Shown here: positions 37,103 to 46,598 of the stretch, piece by piece
Numbering within the stretch: position 1 is the first letter of the stretch
How the letters are laid out: the number at the start of each line of letters is the position of its first letter
NCBI GenBank assembly: GCA_049840435.1
Contig: JASGKY010000043.1
Span: 62,001 to 126,000 of the forward strand
DNA: 64,000 nt
Direction of reading: 5' to 3'
From: JADLHS01 sp049840435
GTDB taxonomy: Bacteria > Verrucomicrobiota > Verrucomicrobiia > Limisphaerales > JADLHS01
The notes under the pieces: model-generated
The model's database searches: none
The model's input: the letters and a program-made list of their open reading frames with translations, nothing else
Told to the model about the DNA's origin: nothing
Position numbers and translations under genes: made by a program

Positions 37103-39168
37103 ATGAAAGCGATGTGGGTTGTTGTCCTGGCCGCCCTGCCGGAGTTGCTGCAGGCGGCTGCGGTGCCGGTTGAAGCTGAAACCGGCACGCCGGGTGCGGA
37201 TTGGGCGGTCAGCAACAGCGTCACTCCGGCCTATGTTGCCAGCACCACCACCGGCGCGGGGGGCAATCCCGGCAGCGCGGCGCGGGTGATCAGCTACAAC
37301 GTGACATTTCCAACGGCGGGCACGTACAATTTGTATGTGCGGCTACAGGTTGGCGGCGGTGGATTCAATGACGACAGCCTGTTTTACGGCAATGGATTTG
37401 GAGCGAAGTCGGCCACAACGGATAACGACTGGCAACTGATCAACGGTCTGGCTTCCGGCGGATCAACGGCCACCAATGAGGTGGTCGCTGGGATTGGCGC
37501 TGCAGGCACTCAGATTTGGAAATGGGTGAACCTGTCTGAATTTAGTCCGAGTGGCAGCGGCTCTGAGCCAGCCATTACTTTCACCGTGCCGGTGGGCAAT
37601 CTGACGCAGACATTCCAGATCGGGGCGCGCGAAGATGGATTGCTGTTGGACAAGTTTGTGTTCGGCAGCGTCAGTAATACTTTCACCGTGTTCGATCTCG
37701 ATAACAACACGGGAGGAACGCCCCCGCCAACCGCCGCGCTCACGAATACTTTTGTGGGGCCGGATGGCAACACCTTGCACCGCTTCAATCCATTGAGCAA
37801 TGGGCTCAATCTGGACGGTGCAAATCCCACCACTGGTCTGGCTTGGTCCGGCAGTTTGCTGTTTGGCACGACGCTGAATGGTGGGGCGCAAGGTCTAGGT
37901 ACGGCGTTTTATCTGAACGCGGACGGCTCGAACTTCGTCGCGTTCCGTTCGTTTGCGGTCGCGCCGGATGCGAACAATCCGTCGGGAGAATTCTTCCTTT
38001 CGGGAAATCAATTCTTCGGCACGAGTCTCAGTGGCGGCAATAATGGTGCGGGCACGGTTTTCGCGATTCAAACCAACGGCAACATTTCCGTGCTGCGACA
38101 TTTTTTCGTTGTCGCTGCCGATACAGCGACGAACTCGGGGGGCGCAAGTCCGGCGGCGGCGCTCACGTTGGCGGGTGGCACGTTGTATGGCATCGCGACG
38201 GCCGGCGGCGCGAATGGGAACGGAACGATTTTTGCCCTCACCACGAACGGTGTGACCTTCTCGGTCTTGCATGACTTCAGTCTGCTGGATGCTCACGCTG
38301 GTGCGAACGCTGCCGGGGCCACGCCGTGGGGCGGTTTGCTGCTGCGCGGCGACCGGCTTTACGGCACTGCATCCGCGGGCGGGGGCGGCGGTAATGGCGT
38401 TATCTTCTCCATCCGGACGAACGGAGCAGACTTCACCGCGCTCTATAACTTCACTCCGACGGCGCCGTTGACCGGCACGAACATTGATGGTGCGATTCCT
38501 TACGGCGGGCTGGTGGAAACCAATGGCACACTTTACGGCACGACCTTCGCGGGTGGTGCTGGCGGCTGCGGCCCATTTTTTCGCTCCAGACCAACGGCCT
38601 CGGTTTTACCGTGCGACATCATTTCAGCACCGCGGATTTGATTACGCGCACCAATACAGATGGTGCTGCGCCGAGCGCGGGATTGATTCTTTCCAGCAAT
38701 GTTCTCTACGGCACCGCGTCGGCTGGAGGAATGGGAGCGGCGGGAACAGTGTTCGCCTTCGATCTGGAGCATGCGCAGTTCACCACGCTGCACAATTTCG
38801 CCGCGCTGGCAGGCAATGGGACGAATGCTGACGGCGCGTTTCCCGTCGCGCCCGTGTTGCGTTTGGGAGATGCGTTGTATGGCACCACCTTCAGTGGCGG
38901 TCCCGGTGGCGTGGGTGTGGTCTTCCGTACGCCATTGCCGCCGTCGCCCGCGCGAATCACCAACATCGTTCTTAATGCCAACGGAACGGTGACACTTAAT
39001 TTCCTCGGTGCGTCCCACACGACCAATGTGATTCAGGCGACGCTCAATTTAGCGGCTCCCGTTGCGTGGCAGAACATTTCCACCAACATCGCCGACGCCA
39101 ACGGCATGTGGCAATTCACCGATGCAGTCAATCATTCAACCCGCTACTATCGTTCGTATGCACACTAA
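37103..39168 (+). CDS. Secreted protein: carbohydrate-binding-like module plus GloVer-type tandem repeats; frameshift near 38577
   Basis: The frame from 37103 begins with a short signal peptide and a ~180-residue sandwich (VEAETGTPGADWAVSNSVTP, FNDDSLFYGNGFGAKSATTD) that is strikingly like residues ~470-650 of the enzyme at 18554. From residue ~220 tandem repeats of about 60 residues follow (LFGTTLNGGAQGLGTAFYLN, FFGTSLSGGNNGAGTVFAIQ, LYGIATAGGANGNGTIFALT, LYGTASAGGGGGNGVIFSIR), the choice-of-anchor GloVer pattern. At a run of T near 38577 (GCCCATTTTTTCG) the repeats continue in the frame ending at 39168. A homopolymer error is the simple explanation. Role: probably surface binding of polysaccharide, inferred from the module. 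Confidence 0.75.
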
Positions 39169-40379
39169 ATCCCGGTTTTTGTTGCTCGCGTTGCTGACGG
39201 TTTTGCTGCCGACGCTTCGGGCTGCTGATGGGCATTGGGTCACCACGTGGGGCTGCGCGCCGCAATTGACCGAGCCCGGCAACCTGCCGCCCGTGCCAAT
39301 GGCCAACAGCACGCTGCGACAATTCATCCGCACCAGTATCAGCGGGAAGCTGGTGCGGGTGCGCTTCTCGAATGCGTACGGCACCAACGCGGTGAACATC
39401 AATGCCGCGCGCCTTGCGCTCGCCCCCACCAACGCCAGCGCGGGCAACGGCGATATTTATCCGACCACGGATACGGGGCTGACCTTTCGTGGCGCGCCAG
39501 CTGTGGTGATTCCGCGTGGAGAGGTTGTTTATTCCGATCCCGTCAAATTCGATCTCCCCGCGCTCACTAACGTCGCCATCAGCATTTTCTTCGGTGATCT
39601 TTCCGCCACCACTATCAACGGCCATCCCGGTTCCCGCACGACATCCTTCATCGTGGCCAGCAACGCGGTTTCAGTGGCGAACATGCCAACGGCAAGCAAG
39701 ACCAAGCATTGGTATATCATTACGGGATTGGAAGTGCTGGGTGATGATGGCAGCAAAACGGTCGCGGTGCTCGGCGATTCGCTTACCGATGGGCGCGGTT
39801 CGACTGACGATGGCAACAACCGCTGGCCAGACGTGCTGGCGCAACGCTTGATCACAAATGCCCCAACAGTCAGTGTGGGCGTGGTGAACATGGGCATCGG
39901 CGGCAACGCCATCTTTGGCGGACTGGGACCAGCGGCGGTGAATCGTTTTGATCGTGATGTGCTCGGGCAGGCGGGAGTGCGTTACTTCATCTTGTTTGAA
40001 GGCGTCAATGACATTGGCAGCGGAAGCAGCAGCATGACCACGGCGACAAACCTGGTGAATGCCTACGCGCAAATGGCCACCAAAGCCAAAGCACGCGGCA
40101 TTCGCGCTGTACGGCGCGACGATCACGCCGTTTGGCGGCAGCGGCTACTACAGCACGGTGCATGAGCAGGAGCGACAATTCGTGAACGCGTGGATTCGCA
40201 CCAACACAATCTTTGATGGTGTGATTGATTTCGACGCGGCGGTGCGTGATCCCGTGACGCTGACGAATTTCCAAGCCACTTTCTATCCGGGGGTGAATGC
40301 GAACGATTGGTTGCATTTGAATCCGATTGGCTACAAAGCCATGGCCGACGCGATTGATTTAAATCTGTTCATTCCATAA
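39158..40379 (+). CDS. Secreted SGNH/GDSL-type esterase; frameshift near 40105
   Basis: The start ATG 39158 overlaps the preceding stop by 11 bases and gives a clean signal peptide (MHTKSRFLLLALLTVLLPTL). An N-terminal jelly-roll-like domain (WVTTWGCAPQLTEP, VRVRFSNAYGTNAVNI) is followed by the SGNH hydrolase: block I VAVLGDSLTDGRG with the nucleophile Ser, GIGGNAIFGG, block III FEGVNDIG. Near 40105 the frame changes (KAKARGIRA to ALYGATITPFGGSGYY) and the end supplies block V NDWLHLNPIGY with catalytic Asp and His. Such enzymes deacetylate or de-esterify polysaccharides; role in xylan acetate removal is inferred from neighbours. Confidence 0.85.
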
Positions 40380-40385
40380 AAGAAT

Positions 40386-40411
40386 GCGACCGACGCAAAG
40401 ACGTCGGTCGC
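40386..40411 (-). terminator. Terminator between convergent SGNH esterase and malectin lipoprotein genes
   Basis: Perfect 10-bp stem GCGACCGACG / CGTCGGTCGC with a 6-base loop. Read on the minus strand it is followed by ATTCTTTTAT, so it terminates the lipoprotein gene that ends at 40441; on the plus strand the T-run is absent, but the stem may still stop or protect that transcript. Confidence 0.75.
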
Positions 40412-40440
40412 GGTCGAGGAGCAGATTGTTCAGACGCGGA

Positions 40441-41052
40441 TTATAGCACCGGAATGATTTCGATGCCGTTGATCTGCGGATTCTCGATCTGCGGTGTGAA
40501 TTTGATGGTGAGTTCTCCGTCAGCAATCTCCACCGGCACGGTTTCGACATAAGCGCGGGCGCCACCACCGGATTTCGCCCAGACATCAAAATCTTTGAAG
40601 GATTTGCCTTCGACATCGAAGGAGAACACGCGTTCACCCGCGCCGTTGATGCCTTCGTAAGTTTCGCAGAAATGGAGTTTCACCTGGTACTTGCCGTTGG
40701 GCAGTTTTTGAGTGAAGCCGTCCATGGCGTAATGTTCCGAGCGGTAGAGTTCTGGTTGCTGGGTGTTGGCAATCTGAATATCAGGGCGTTCGATCACATC
40801 GCCGCCACTGAATCCATTATCGCTCTGCCAAGTCACGCCGCTGGCATCCTGGATTGCGCCCGCTCCGGCATTGATGCGCAGGGTGGGGCGGAGTGGTTTG
40901 CTCAGAGCGACAGGCGCAGCCGCGACCACTGGGAGCGCAGTGGCTGCGAGGGCTGCAGATTGTTTGGATGAATCTTTGCAGCAGGTTTGGCAACCGCTGA
41001 CGAGGGTCAAAGCCCCGGCGGTAATCGGGAGAAGGAAGAGTCGTTGTTTCAT
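40441..41052 (-). CDS. Malectin-domain lipoprotein
   Basis: 203 residues. Lipoprotein signal peptide with lipobox LVSGC (Cys at residue ~21), an Ala/Pro/Val linker, then one malectin/CBM57-like domain (residues ~58-200): LRINAGAGAIQDASGVTWQS, LPNGKYQVKLHFCETYEGIN, FSFDVEGKSFKDFDVWAKSG, NPQINGIEIIPVL. The domain is clearly homologous to the malectin domain of the GH51 enzyme at 24256. Outer-membrane attachment and a carbohydrate-binding role, possibly presenting oligosaccharide to the nearby sensor kinase, are inferred. An 18-bp operator-like site lies 61 bp upstream with a possible -10 (TATATC) in between. Confidence 0.88.
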   Translation of the reverse strand: MKQRLFLLPITAGALTLVSGCQTCCKDSSKQSAALAATALPVVAAAPVALSKPLRPTLRINAGAGAIQDASGVTWQSDNGFSGGDVIERPDIQIANTQQPELYRSEHYAMDGFTQKLPNGKYQVKLHFCETYEGINGAGERVFSFDVEGKSFKDFDVWAKSGGGARAYVETVPVEIADGELTIKFTPQIENPQINGIEIIPVL

Positions 41053-41112
41053 TTAAATTATCGAAATGATGATTTACGGAAGATATATCGCAAATTTCCG
41101 TTGCGGCTAGCC

Positions 41113-41130
41113 ATACGACATTTGACGGAT
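41113..41130. promoter_or_regulatory. Degenerate 18-bp operator before the malectin lipoprotein gene
   Basis: ATACGACATTTGACGGAT: left arm exact, right arm GACGGAT with two mismatches. It sits 61 bp upstream of the lipoprotein start and just beyond the end of the response-regulator HTH coding part. Confidence 0.5.
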
Positions 41131-41144
41131 GATGGCTGGGGAAA

Positions 41145-41399
41145 TCAGGCTGGGAGCTGCTTGGCCGCGTTGATCGGGTTGGTGCGAAGATATTTGGCTG
41201 CCGCTTCGGTGCGGCAATGGACGTGCAGCTTCTCGTAGATGTGCATCAGGTGGGTGCGGACGGTGGCAGTGCTGATGGAGAGGCGGGAGGCAATCTTGGG
41301 ACAACCCTCGGCGACGAGGGCGAGGATTTCCATTTCGCGGCTGGAGAGTTGATCTGTGCCGTCAGCGGCGGAGACAGTCGGAGTGTCGGAAGGAACGCA
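41145..41399 (-). pseudogene. LuxR/NarL-type DNA-binding half of the response regulator, displaced by frameshift
   Basis: In the frame ending at 41145 the minus strand encodes VPSDTPTVSAADGTDQLSSR followed by EMEILALVAEGCPKIASRLS and ISTATVRTHLMHIYEKLHVH, a complete LuxR-type helix-turn-helix ending near 41145. It is out of frame with the receiver domain encoded immediately upstream (41362-41799), with the break around 41394-41402 in the interdomain linker. Together the two pieces make about 215 residues, the normal length of a NarL-family regulator. A single-base assembly error is more likely than a true split gene, since both halves keep all key motifs. It is a candidate binder of the 18-bp palindrome. 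Confidence 0.8.
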
Positions 41400-41799
41400 C
41401 CACCATGCGAGCGATCTCGCTGGTCATCGGCGCGCCGCCGGAACGCACTTCGGCGATGGCTTCCAAGATTTCGGATTCATCCGCGCGTTTCAGAACGTAG
41501 CCGCAGGCGCCGGCTTTGAGCGCCTGAAAGATCATTTTGATGTCCTTGTAAACGGTCAACATGATGACTTGCAGATCAGGCATCTTTTCGCGCAGGCGCG
41601 CCGTGCAGGCGATGCCGGATTCGCCGGGCAGGTGAATGTCCATGAGCGCGACGTTGGGGCGATGCTTGGGCAGCTCCACGATTGCTTCTTCTGCGGAGGC
41701 GCAGGCGCAGACGCATTGGTAGCCACGGGTGCTGCCGATGAGTTCGGTGAGATATTTGCGCAACGTGGCGTTGTCTTCGACGATGGCGACTTTGGTCAT
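41362..41799 (-). CDS. Response regulator, receiver domain part (NarL family)
   Basis: Start ATG 41799 (MTKVAIVEDN) is preferred to 41838 because receivers normally begin so. About 120 residues show the complete receiver fold: acidic pair ED near residue 8, phosphoacceptor Asp in VALMDIHLPGESG, the conserved Thr in VIMLTVYKD and Lys in GYVLKRADESE. The frame then runs off in RSFRHSDCLRR and stops at 41362; the true C-terminus is the HTH part in another frame. Cognate kinase is encoded just upstream at 41930-45103. A TATAAAAT-like -10 (41842-41850, minus strand) and an operator at 41912 suggest its own promoter besides read-through. Confidence 0.88.
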   Translation of the reverse strand: MTKVAIVEDNATLRKYLTELIGSTRGYQCVCACASAEEAIVELPKHRPNVALMDIHLPGESGIACTARLREKMPDLQVIMLTVYKDIKMIFQALKAGACGYVLKRADESEILEAIAEVRSGGAPMTSEIARMVVRSFRHSDCLRR

Positions 41800-41911
41800 T
41801 AAATCTGGTCCCGTATGCTGTGCTAATTGTGCTGCCATGGCATTTTATACGACTGGGCGTGGTTCGACCACTCAATCATCTGTCACTTTAACCAACTTCG
41901 CGACAGGTGGA

Positions 41912-41929
41912 ATCCGACAAACGTCGTAT
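41912..41929. promoter_or_regulatory. 18-bp operator between kinase and response regulator genes
   Basis: ATCCGACAAACGTCGTAT: right arm exact, left arm one mismatch. It abuts the stop codon of the kinase gene (41930) and lies about 120 bp upstream of the regulator start at 41799. Confidence 0.6.
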
Positions 41930-44900
41930 TTAGTGTTTGGCTACCAGGGTGGGAACAGCCTCGGCGATGGTGAAGGGCAGGCGGATTTGGATGAGGGTGC
42001 CGCCGGTGGGGCGGGGGGCAATGGTGCATTGACCGCCCAGCTTATTCAGTCGAGAGGATAGGTTCTTCAGACCATGGCCGCCACTGTGCGCGCCCGCTTC
42101 GATGCCCTTGCCATTGTCGGCGATGTCAATTTCCAGCCTGCCATCCACGACGGCGAGTCGAAATTCCAGTTCTGTGGCTTCAGCGTGGCGAACGATGTTG
42201 TTCAATGCTTCCTTTACGACCATCAGCAAGTCGTGTCGCACGCGACCTTCAAGCGTAATGGATGGAAGTGAAACCGGCACTTTGAAGCGGCAGGCAATCT
42301 GGGTGTGCGAAAAGAAATCGTTGGTGTAGCCGGTGAGATAGTCGGCGAATGATTGCAGAGAATTGTCTTCTGGATCAACGGCCCAAACAATGACGTCCAG
42401 TGCTGCGATGAGACTGCGGGCGCGGGTGCTGATGGATTGGAATAATCCGGACTGATTGGTGTTGCCAGCGTGCGGAAGCTGGCCGGTGCTGGCCAGCACG
42501 CTGATTTCCGTCAGGCTTGCACCGAGATCATCATGCAAATCCCGGGCGATGCGGGAGCGTTCGCTTTCGAGCGCGGCCTGACGTTCGAGGCGCTCGCGTT
42601 CACGGATTTCGTGCTGGAGTTGGTTTGTGCGGTATTCCACCAGCCGCCGCAACTGCGTATTCCACACGACGGTGAAAATCAAGATGACCAGCAACACCGT
42701 CAGTACGACCAACAGCCGGGGCAACGTCCACCAGGAAGGTTGTGATAGGACGGCGATGTCCGTCAGCGAGTTTAGCAGTAGTTCAAAGGATTCATTATCC
42801 ACGCCCGGACTTTGGCTTTGATTGCGTCCGACATAGACTCCTTCCAAGGCGAGCCGGCTTCCGGGACGCAGCGGTAGAGGGGTGGAATTCCCGGCTGCCA
42901 GTCGCGCCAGAAATAATCGCGCGCCAGCTTGCATTTCCAAAACCGGGCCACCTTCTTCGGTGTGCCAGCCGAGGAGTTTTCCCTCCACGTGCACGCGGGT
43001 GGAGTTCAGGTTTAGTTGTGCCGGTGCGGATTCCGTTAGTATTTTGGGCGCGGGCAATGGTGCTGTTCCGCTGCGTTTGAGCAGGGCTTCACGTAATACC
43101 AATTCGGTCCGACCGAGGTCGGGATAGCCGACAACGTCTACCAAGTCGCCGGGCTGCACTTCGGGTTTCCCCATCGGGAGGAGCCGCAAGCCCGCATCGT
43201 CCGCCTGCAGGAATAGTTTGTTGGCGTCTGTGTAAATGATTTGCCCGCGAACTTTCACCGGGCGAAAGGCCGAGGCTTGGGCGTCGAATAGCAAAAGTTC
43301 CCGCGGTGTCCGTAAAACGGCATCGAAAGGATCAGCAGGGGCGGGCGCGGCCATGCTAATGGCAGGATTGCGGAGTTTCACTTGTCCGACGCTGACTTCG
43401 CGCGTGGTCGCATTCCAGACGGCATATAGCACGCCACGAATGCGGACGACTGATTTTTGAAAAGGCTTCAGTTCGGTTTCAAACAATCCTTCCAATTCCA
43501 CCTGCAATCGGCCTTCGGGTAAATGCAGCGTGATGGTATTGCTGCGCACGTCTGTGACCAGGCCCGTGAGTTCCGCCCATTGCACATCCCGGCTGCCGTT
43601 GAGCAACTCTGGCCAGGAGGGAGTGACGGGGACGGGCAAAAAACCTTCCCCCAAACGAGTCATCTGATCCGCCACGATGATGGGGGCAAAATCCCCCGCG
43701 CTGCTGACGCCTTCGAGCTCCCACAATTCACCGAAAGCCGGAGCGGCGTTGGATACGGCATTGAAGCGGACAAAGATGCCGCGGGTGTCGTCCTGAAATG
43801 ACATCCAGCGTTCCTGGCTGGTGTTGACTCCGCCGGTTACTGTGCCGCGGATGCGGACTGGCAGCGCCTTCCGAGCTTCGTCAATCGCTAAGCCTTGCAC
43901 TTGTGCTACGGAAGTCAGCGGAAGGGTTGGTTTACCGCCTTTCAGAGCGGGTTCAAGCACCACCAGGTTGGTGATGCTGGCGACAGCAAGTCTTCCCAAA
44001 ATCAAGGATTGGTCAGCGGCGGTGACGGCGCGTCCGACCCCGGAAATCCTGATCCGGGAATTTTGCAGCGAAGCTAAGTCTAATCCCCCCGCGTCCGCGA
44101 GGTTGACCGTGATACTGTGTCGGTCAGTGCCGAGATAAAATCGTGTGCCGATACCGTTGTGCATCACAAAACTGACCCGACCTTCCACCGTGATCCAACG
44201 TCGTTCCGTCACGCTGTGAAAGCGCGTCAATAGTTCGCATGGTGGGGGACTGGGCGGTGTGATTTGTCCTAAATTTGCCATGGCGATATCAGGGGGGCCG
44301 AAAAACAGCAACCCCCCGTCATCGGACCAGATGGTAAACTGATAGTGCCCGTCCCGGGGGACCTGCAAATAACCCGAGTAACGAATGCCCACGCGTTCCT
44401 CGCGGGCGCGGGCATTCAGGTCGAAATTGGTCACTATGCCGGTCGTTTTGGGCGGGAGTAGATCAAAATCAGGCATCATTTCCCATGAGCCTTCGTAGGA
44501 TTCAAATTGGAGTCCTGGGGCAAATTGGGGCGGACCGGATTCGGAAGCCACGGCGTGCCAGAGGTTGCTGGAGGGAATGCTGCTGGAGGGTGCGCCCGGA
44601 GCTGCCATCAATACGTCCAGTCCGAAATAGCGCCAATAGTTGAACCATTCCACTCGGATGGGAATCATTCCGGCGCGCAAAGCGATCACGTTTGTTTTAC
44701 CGACCCAAGGATGCAGCCCGTCGTTCATCACCACGGGCGGGATGGAGAGTTGCACGCCGGTTTCCCGGCGGCGTAAAAAGCAGGAGGGTTGTTGAATTCG
44801 GAGGCGTTCGCCGGGTTGGAAACTACGGGGCAGCGCGCCGAGTTGGAGAAGTTCGGTGCCGCTGGCGTCCTGCACAATCAATACGCCCAGCTGCGGGCGG

Positions 44901-45103
44901 CTGGCGGCGCAGATGGTAACTTCCAGATCGATGTCGCCAATTGTTTGCTGATTGTTCGCCGCCGCGAGGGTCAGTTCGTGCAGATTGGTAATGACGCGCG
45001 GAGTTTCGGTTGCTGCAAAACCAGTCAACAGCGCAGTCATGGCTGTCACCGAAGCGCCCAAGAACAACCGCAGGAGGAGCAGGGGTGGCTGGCTGCGTGG
45101 CAT
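41930..45103 (-). CDS. NarL-type sensor histidine kinase with large periplasmic PA14-containing sensor
   Basis: 1057 residues. After an N-terminal hydrophobic segment the periplasmic part (residues ~35-780) contains repeated OB-like beta domains and a PA14-type sandwich around FTIWSDDGGLLFFGPPDIAM (~250-270), a fold known to bind carbohydrates. A membrane helix (LPRLLVVLTVLLVILIFTVV, ~785-805) is followed by a linker coiled coil, HisKA_3 phosphoacceptor H857 in ERSRIARDLHDDLGASLTEI, and a HATPase domain with VVKEALNNIVRHA and IADNGKGIEAGAHSGGHGLK. It should phosphorylate the NarL-type regulator encoded directly downstream. The sensor, the neighbouring GH genes and shared operators suggest it detects xylan-derived sugars; that is inference. 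A -10-like TATAAC lies about 20 bp before the start. Confidence 0.9.
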   Translation of the reverse strand: MPRSQPPLLLLRLFLGASVTAMTALLTGFAATETPRVITNLHELTLAAANNQQTIGDIDLEVTICAASRPQLGVLIVQDASGTELLQLGALPRSFQPGERLRIQQPSCFLRRRETGVQLSIPPVVMNDGLHPWVGKTNVIALRAGMIPIRVEWFNYWRYFGLDVLMAAPGAPSSSIPSSNLWHAVASESGPPQFAPGLQFESYEGSWEMMPDFDLLPPKTTGIVTNFDLNARAREERVGIRYSGYLQVPRDGHYQFTIWSDDGGLLFFGPPDIAMANLGQITPPSPPPCELLTRFHSVTERRWITVEGRVSFVMHNGIGTRFYLGTDRHSITVNLADAGGLDLASLQNSRIRISGVGRAVTAADQSLILGRLAVASITNLVVLEPALKGGKPTLPLTSVAQVQGLAIDEARKALPVRIRGTVTGGVNTSQERWMSFQDDTRGIFVRFNAVSNAAPAFGELWELEGVSSAGDFAPIIVADQMTRLGEGFLPVPVTPSWPELLNGSRDVQWAELTGLVTDVRSNTITLHLPEGRLQVELEGLFETELKPFQKSVVRIRGVLYAVWNATTREVSVGQVKLRNPAISMAAPAPADPFDAVLRTPRELLLFDAQASAFRPVKVRGQIIYTDANKLFLQADDAGLRLLPMGKPEVQPGDLVDVVGYPDLGRTELVLREALLKRSGTAPLPAPKILTESAPAQLNLNSTRVHVEGKLLGWHTEEGGPVLEMQAGARLFLARLAAGNSTPLPLRPGSRLALEGVYVGRNQSQSPGVDNESFELLLNSLTDIAVLSQPSWWTLPRLLVVLTVLLVILIFTVVWNTQLRRLVEYRTNQLQHEIRERERLERQAALESERSRIARDLHDDLGASLTEISVLASTGQLPHAGNTNQSGLFQSISTRARSLIAALDVIVWAVDPEDNSLQSFADYLTGYTNDFFSHTQIACRFKVPVSLPSITLEGRVRHDLLMVVKEALNNIVRHAEATELEFRLAVVDGRLEIDIADNGKGIEAGAHSGGHGLKNLSSRLNKLGGQCTIAPRPTGGTLIQIRLPFTIAEAVPTLVAKH

Positions 45104-45199
45104 GGTTGCAGTTTAATTCGGCGTTATATTGCTAAGCAAGTTTCGGTGTGTCCGCGGAGCGAACCTTCAGACAGGTTTACAGAAGCAGCCGGTGTCGTC

Positions 45200-45217
45200 A
45201 TACGACATATGTCGTAT
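45200..45217. promoter_or_regulatory. Perfect 18-bp operator in the divergent kinase/ROK promoter region
   Basis: ATACGACATATGTCGTAT is fully palindromic. It lies 96 bp upstream of the kinase start (minus) and 120 bp upstream of the ROK start (plus). A -10-like TATAAC (45123-45128, minus) and TTATAT (45270-45275, plus) place it roughly 60-85 bp from both -10 elements, a common spacing for activators. Confidence 0.75.
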
Positions 45218-45337
45218 ATCCGCCGAAGTCCATTTTGCGCCACAATTGGCGGTGTGCATAACCTCTCGTCTTATATCCGGAGGCTTGGCCCGACGCTACG
45301 CGTGTATTCCCGTGGTGAGAACTGAAATTCAGATTCA

Positions 45338-46598
45338 ATGTCCGTTCGCCCTTCCAAAAAAAGTTCCCGTTCCAGTCGGAGCATGGTCTATTCATCAGAA
45401 CGGCAGGATCGATCTGCGCGGAGTCAACTGACTTGTGTTGCCGCGGGCGCGACTTCTCGAACCGCGCGCGACATTAATCGGCAGGTTGTTTTGAATTTAA
45501 TTCGGAAACATCAGCCGATCTCACGTGCTGATCTTGCCCGCCGCTCCCAATTGCAGCGGAGCACGGTATCCTTGATCACCGAGCAACTGATTGCGGAGCA
45601 ACTGGTCACTGAAGGCGCCCAAGGGAATCTGCCGCGTGGCCGGAAGCCTACGTTTCTGCATCTGAACAGTTCGCGCATTGTAGTGATCGGCGTGGCGATT
45701 TCTCCGGGCGAGACCACTCTGGTGGTTGCAGACCTGGCTTTTAATTTTCTGATTCGCGATTCGATGCAAATGCGTGGTGAGGCTCACCAGTTTGTTGCCG
45801 AGTTGAGCCAACGGATACGGTCTATCAAGGCGGCGGCTCCGCAGCTTACTTTTGCCGGAGTCGGCATAACCCTGCCTGGGCGGGTTGATCCGGCGTCGGG
45901 TCAGGTCGTGTTTGCGCCCAGCCTGCCGTGGTCGTTGTCGGACTTAAAAGTGTCTCTGGCCGAAGCGGTCGGGATTCCAGTGGAGATTGAAAACTCCGCT
46001 AACGCCTGCGTGCTTGCGGAGCTTTGGAGTGGGCGTTATCCCGAGACGGTGCAAAATATGATCGCCGTCGTTGTGGCGGACGGCGTGGAGGTCGGGATGT
46101 TGATGGATGGTCAGTTAGTGCGTGGAGCTGGTGGCCTAGCAGGCGAGTTTGGCCACGTGACGGTCCAAGAACATGGTCCGGCCTGTCGTTGTGGTAACCG
46201 CGGGTGTCTGGCCGTCTGCGGATCGAATGCGGCTGCCGTTCGCGTGTATGCGGAACAGACGCCGGCCGCTGCCGCGATCAGCTTTGCGGCGATTCGCAAA
46301 CAGGCGGATCGTGGTGAGCGGGCGGCCGTGCAGGCGTTGCAGCGCATGGCGCAGTGCCTCGGGCGCGGGATTGTCATGTTGGTCGCCGGATTGTCTCCCG
46401 ACGTGATTTTGCTGGCAGGCGAGTTGACCGATAGTTGGAGGCTGATCGGCCCCGTCATTGATCAAGTCCTGGCGCAGCAGTTGCCGGCGGGATTTCGGAA
46501 CCCGGGTGGTGCCCGTGGCCGTTGAATCGCACTTGCCCCTCCGGGGCGCAGTGGTGCTGATCTTGCAGAAACGCTTTGGCCTGCCAAGAGTCTTATGA
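45338..46598 (+). CDS. ROK/XylR-type transcription regulator (apparent frameshift near 46497)
   Basis: About 420 residues. The basic, Ser-rich start is followed by a winged helix (residues ~45-105: VVLNLIRKHQPISRADLARR, STVSLITEQLIAEQLVTEG) and a ROK domain with VVADGVEVGMLMDGQLVRGA, GEFGHVTVQEHGPACRCGNR and the zinc-binding CRCGNRGC. ENSANA replaces the catalytic Asp of ROK kinases, so it should bind sugar without phosphorylating it, as XylR/NagC repressors do. The frame stops at 46525 after GFRNPGGARGR, but the other frame continues (RVVPVAVESHLPLRGAVVLI) to a TGA at 46596-46598, giving the usual C-terminus. That stop overlaps the next start (ATGATG), which supports the corrected reading. 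Confidence 0.85.

Noticed and set aside
41847..41864. Half operator ATACGAC at 41847 next to the response-regulator start
   Set aside because: The second arm does not match (GCGTGGT), and the TATA part overlaps the likely -10 element; not counted as a site.
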